Assembly (NCBI GenBank): GCA_007570905.1
Contig: RKSI01000159.1
Location: forward strand, 1 to 7,378
Length of the DNA: 7,378 nt
From: Gammaproteobacteria bacterium
GTDB taxonomy: Bacteria; Pseudomonadota; Gammaproteobacteria; Poriferisulfidales; Oxydemutatoraceae
Direction of reading: 5' to 3'
Position 1 is the stretch's first letter. The number at the start of each line of letters is the position of its first letter. The translations under genes and the position numbers were made by a program. The notes beneath the pieces are model-generated. The model did no database searches, was not told where the DNA came from, and saw nothing but the letters and a program-made list of their open reading frames with translations. This document shows, in pieces, positions 5,945 to 7,378 of the stretch.

Positions 5945-6805
5945 TTGAAAATCATTCCCGCAATAGACCTCAAGGACGGCTGCGTCGTGCACGCGCGCGG
6001 CGGCGACAGGCGCCGCTACCGGCCTCTTGAACTGCCGCTGTTTCCGAGCGCGCAGCCGCTTGATGTTATCGCGCGGCTGCTCGACGGTGCGGCGCCCGGC
6101 CCGCCCGACACGGTGTATGTGGCCGACCTCGACGCCATCGCCGCCGCCGGCAAACACGATGGCGACGACGACAAAACCCGCGCCGACGCCAACGGCGAAA
6201 ACCGCGCTGCCGACGACAGCAACAACCGCGACAACGCCGAAAGCAAAAGCCACACCGCCGACGGCAACAACCGCGCCGATGCCGGCGGCAACAACCACGC
6301 CGACGACGACGACAAAACCCGTGCTGCCGCCAGCGCCAAAAACCGCGCGGCCATCGCCGGCATCCGCAGCCGTTTCCCGGCGTTGCGCGTGTGGCTTGAC
6401 AGCGGCGTGCGCCGCCGCCGCGACATCGCCGGGGTGCCGCCGGGCGGGCAACTGCTGCCCGTCGTCGGCACCGAGACGCTCGCGGACGACCTGTCGCTGT
6501 TCAATGACACTGATTATATTCTGTCTCTCGACTTTGATGCGAAACGCCCGCCCGACGGCGGCCTGCTGCGGCGCCCGCAGGCGTGGCCGCACACGGTCAT
6601 CGCGCTGATGCTGGCGCGGGTCGGCGCGCAGTGCGGCCCCGACATCGCCCGCCTGAAGCCGTTGCGCGCGCGCCACCGCGGGCGGCTGATTGCCGGCGGC
6701 GGCGTGCGCGACGAGCGCGACTTGCGCGAACTGCAAGCCTGCGGCGTGGACGGCGCGCTGGCCGCGACCGCGATTTACCACGGGCGCCTGCGCCGCGCCG
6801 GGTGA
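5945..6805 (+). CDS. HisA-related TIM-barrel protein of unknown reaction, linked to methanofuran genes
   Basis: Starting at TTG 5945, the 286-residue product opens with (M)KIIPAIDLKDGCVVHA, the HisA/HisF half-barrel signature with the catalytic-type Asp at residue 8. Further HisA-like segments are TVYVADLDAIA (56-66), LRVWLDSGVRR (147-157), LPVVGTETL (171-179), YILSLDFDAK (191-200), LIAGGGVRDERDLRELQACGVDGALAATAIYHG (248-280). It is too divergent and wrongly placed to be the histidine-pathway isomerase: no other his genes are present. HisA-related proteins of unknown function recur, as I recall, in genomes with H4MPT-linked C1 metabolism. An ATG upstream at 5801 is open in frame but lies antisense within mfnD; TTG at 5945 gives the family's N-terminus although its Shine-Dalgarno sequence is weak. 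Residues 70-134 are an Asp/Asn-rich insertion. Confidence 0.85.
   Translation: MKIIPAIDLKDGCVVHARGGDRRRYRPLELPLFPSAQPLDVIARLLDGAAPGPPDTVYVADLDAIAAAGKHDGDDDKTRADANGENRAADDSNNRDNAESKSHTADGNNRADAGGNNHADDDDKTRAAASAKNRAAIAGIRSRFPALRVWLDSGVRRRRDIAGVPPGGQLLPVVGTETLADDLSLFNDTDYILSLDFDAKRPPDGGLLRRPQAWPHTVIALMLARVGAQCGPDIARLKPLRARHRGRLIAGGGVRDERDLRELQACGVDGALAATAIYHGRLRRAG
6152..6346 (+). repeat. Asp/Asn/Ala-rich repeat insertion in the HisA-like gene
   Basis: This encodes residues 70-134, between the VADLDAIAAAG strand/loop and the RAAIAGIRSRFPALRVWLD segment. It is strongly hydrophilic, with recurring NNRA, NGENRA and DDDKTRA blocks. A 17-bp sequence at 6164-6180 recurs exactly at 6305-6321, 141 bp (47 codons) later, encoding DDDKTR both times. 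A TIM barrel normally continues from this strand to the next helix with only a few residues. Confidence 0.85.
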
Positions 6806-6807
6806 TG

Positions 6808-6821
6808 TCAGATGTATCTGA
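6808..6821. promoter_or_regulatory. 14-bp dyad upstream of the Nif11-type gene
   Basis: TCAGAT-GT-ATCTGA is a perfect inverted repeat with 6-bp arms and a 2-nt centre, starting 3 nt after the HisA-like stop codon and 93 nt before the start of the small peptide gene. It is too short and lacks a T-tract for a terminator, so a regulator site is the more natural reading, but a chance match is possible. Confidence 0.3.
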
Positions 6822-6861
6822 ACCCACACGCAGGGCAAATTGCTTTATCATTGCGCCCATG

Positions 6862-6887
6862 AAAGTGGCAACCCAAAGTGTCAACCC
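6862..6887. repeat. 13-bp tandem direct repeat upstream of the Nif11-type gene
   Basis: AAAGTGGCAACCC at 6862-6874 is followed immediately by AAAGTGTCAACCC at 6875-6887, 12 of 13 identical. It lies 14 nt before the AAGGAGG ribosome binding site. The position fits an activator or repressor site next to the promoter, or a 5' leader element. No clear -10/-35 pair could be assigned. Confidence 0.5.
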
Positions 6888-6900
6888 ATGTTAGGACTTG

Positions 6901-6907
6901 AAGGAGG
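6901..6907 (+). promoter_or_regulatory. Ribosome binding site AAGGAGG fixing the GTG start at 6915
   Basis: AAGGAGG is a near-ideal Shine-Dalgarno sequence ending 7 nt before GTG at 6915. It is the only strong one in the window and shows that the longer in-frame reading from ATG 6840 is not the real protein. Confidence 0.9.
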
Positions 6908-6914
6908 ACCTGAA

Positions 6915-7244
6915 GTGAACAGAAACGCGGAAATAAAGAAATTCTTCACCAAGGCGAAGAAAGACGCCGAACTGTGCGCGATACTCGGCGACGCCGAAGA
7001 CATAGAGGACATCACCGAAATAGCGCACCGCTACGGGCGCGACTTCACCAACGAGGACTTTTCCGGCGCCCGCGCCGAGAGCATGGAGGCGATGGCGATT
7101 GCCGAGTCCATGGGCACGCTGGACGACGATATGATGAGCGGTTTCGCGGGCGGCGTCTGGAACCCGCCGAGCGACAACCCGCTGACCCGCATCGGCACCG
7201 ATGCGTGGAAGGCATACTGGTCGCGCCTCGCGGCGGAAGGCTGA
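6915..7244 (+). CDS. Nif11-like leader peptide, putative RiPP precursor with a double-glycine site
   Basis: The 109-residue acidic protein reads like a Nif11-family leader: AEIKKFFTKAKKDAELCAIL (5-24) and ITEIAHRYGRDFTNEDFSGA (33-52) follow the family pattern of FxxKxKxDxEL, a short linker, then hydrophobic-A-x-x-x-G-x-x-F-T-x-E-D. A variable segment follows, ending GFAGG at 76-80, a classic double-glycine leader cleavage site. The predicted core, residues 81-109 (VWNPPSDNPL to AAEG), has three Trp, one Tyr, two Thr, two Ser and two Pro but no Cys, which rules out thioether rings and thiazoles. Known Nif11 leaders direct maturation enzymes and a peptidase-containing ABC exporter; none is in the window. 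Gene position between a HisA-like gene and a TonB-dependent receptor does not reveal the partner. It could instead be an unmodified or regulatory Nif11-domain peptide. Confidence 0.85.
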   Translation: MNRNAEIKKFFTKAKKDAELCAILGDAEDIEDITEIAHRYGRDFTNEDFSGARAESMEAMAIAESMGTLDDDMMSGFAGGVWNPPSDNPLTRIGTDAWKAYWSRLAAEG

Positions 7245-7256
7245 TTGCGCGCCGCC

Positions 7257-7283
7257 GCCGGCGCCGGCAAAGCCGCCGCCGGC
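7257..7283. terminator. GC-rich hairpin between convergent genes, possible bidirectional terminator
   Basis: Arms at 7257-7268 and 7272-7283 pair at 11 of 12 positions (one C-C mismatch) around an AAA loop. It lies 12 nt after the peptide gene stop and 3 nt before the receptor gene's stop on the other strand. There is no good T-run on either side, so intrinsic termination may be weak; stabilisation of mRNA 3' ends is an alternative. Confidence 0.5.
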
Positions 7284-7286
7284 CAA

Positions 7287-7378
7287 TTACCAGCGGTAGT
7301 TCAGGCTCAGCCAGGCGTTGCGGCCAGGCCCGGGAATGCGCTCGCCGACGCCGACATCGCTTTCGCCGACGCGGTTGA
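7287..7378 (-). CDS. TonB-dependent receptor, C-terminal end only
   Basis: The minus strand from 7378 to TAA at 7287-7289 encodes about 29 residues ending PGPGRNAWLSLNYRW. The pattern of (P)GR-N-x-W-L-S-L-x-Y-R plus a terminal aromatic residue is the typical last beta-strand of TonB-dependent outer-membrane receptors, whose last residue is usually Phe or Trp for barrel-assembly recognition. The rest of the gene lies beyond the right edge, so substrate (siderophore, metal, vitamin or peptide) cannot be inferred. It is convergent with the Nif11-type gene, 42 nt apart. Other outer-membrane barrel families are possible but fit less well. Confidence 0.8.
   Translation of the reverse strand, partial: NRVGESDVGVGERIPGPGRNAWLSLNYRW

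Noticed and set aside
5945..6805. Histidine-biosynthesis isomerase hisA
   Set aside because: Sequence between the barrel motifs is strongly divergent, no his genes flank it, and context is C1 cofactor synthesis.
5885..6838. Long upstream extension of the mfnD-like reading frame (773 residues from 6838)
   Set aside because: The extra part is antisense to the well-supported HisA-like gene, is Val/Ala-rich without domains, and the family N-terminus MKIVLFEYATGGG begins at 5884.
6840..6914. Longer N-terminus for the Nif11-type peptide starting at ATG 6840
   Set aside because: No ribosome binding site is seen there, whereas AAGGAGG sits 7 nt before GTG 6915 and the Nif11 domain begins right after it.

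Overview
This window looks like a GC-rich Gram-negative bacterium that carries out tetrahydromethanopterin (H4MPT)/methanofuran-linked C1 metabolism, probably a methylotrophic proteobacterium. The basis is a contiguous set of bacterial homologues of late methanofuran-biosynthesis enzymes (MfnD, MfnF and MfnE types) with pabB, plus the C-terminus of a TonB-dependent receptor, which implies an outer membrane. Lineage below 'Gram-negative methylotroph' is not supported by what I can see.

Layout. Positions 1-1052 (minus, running off the left edge) hold a DUF4143-type AAA ATPase with visibly lower GC than the rest. Positions 1053-1258 are intergenic and almost wholly occupied by a 23-bp tandem repeat array (nine full units, 1073-1279) that runs into the 3' end of the next gene. 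A four-gene minus-strand operon is transcribed from 5884 down to 1259: mfnD-like ATP-grasp ligase, mfnF-like actin-fold synthase, pabB, mfnE-like amino-acid-kinase-fold kinase. Two of its three junctions are 4-nt start/stop overlaps. A HisA-like TIM-barrel gene (5945-6805, plus) diverges from mfnD across 60 bp. Then comes a small Nif11-leader-type peptide gene (6915-7244, plus) with a near-ideal ribosome binding site and a double-glycine motif, convergent across a strong GC hairpin with a TonB-dependent receptor end (7287-7378, minus).

How the genes work together. In the archaeal scheme MfnD makes gamma-glutamyl-tyramine, MfnE makes the diphosphate of the aminomethyl-furan building block, and MfnF joins the two. 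PabB makes the p-aminobenzoate precursor used for the pterin cofactor (H4MPT). The operon therefore couples synthesis of the two C1 carriers. The HisA-like protein has no assigned reaction here.

Unusual features. (1) The exactly phased 23-bp array supplies the last codons and stop of mfnE and nearly touches the ATPase start codon. (2) Tandem-repeat, low-complexity expansions sit inside three metabolic enzymes (twice in MfnD, once in MfnE, once in the HisA-like protein). (3) A cysteine-free Nif11-type RiPP precursor candidate has its own small upstream repeats. (4) A 40-bp direct duplication spans the mfnF/pabB junction. No stretch longer than about 210 bp lacks a gene.
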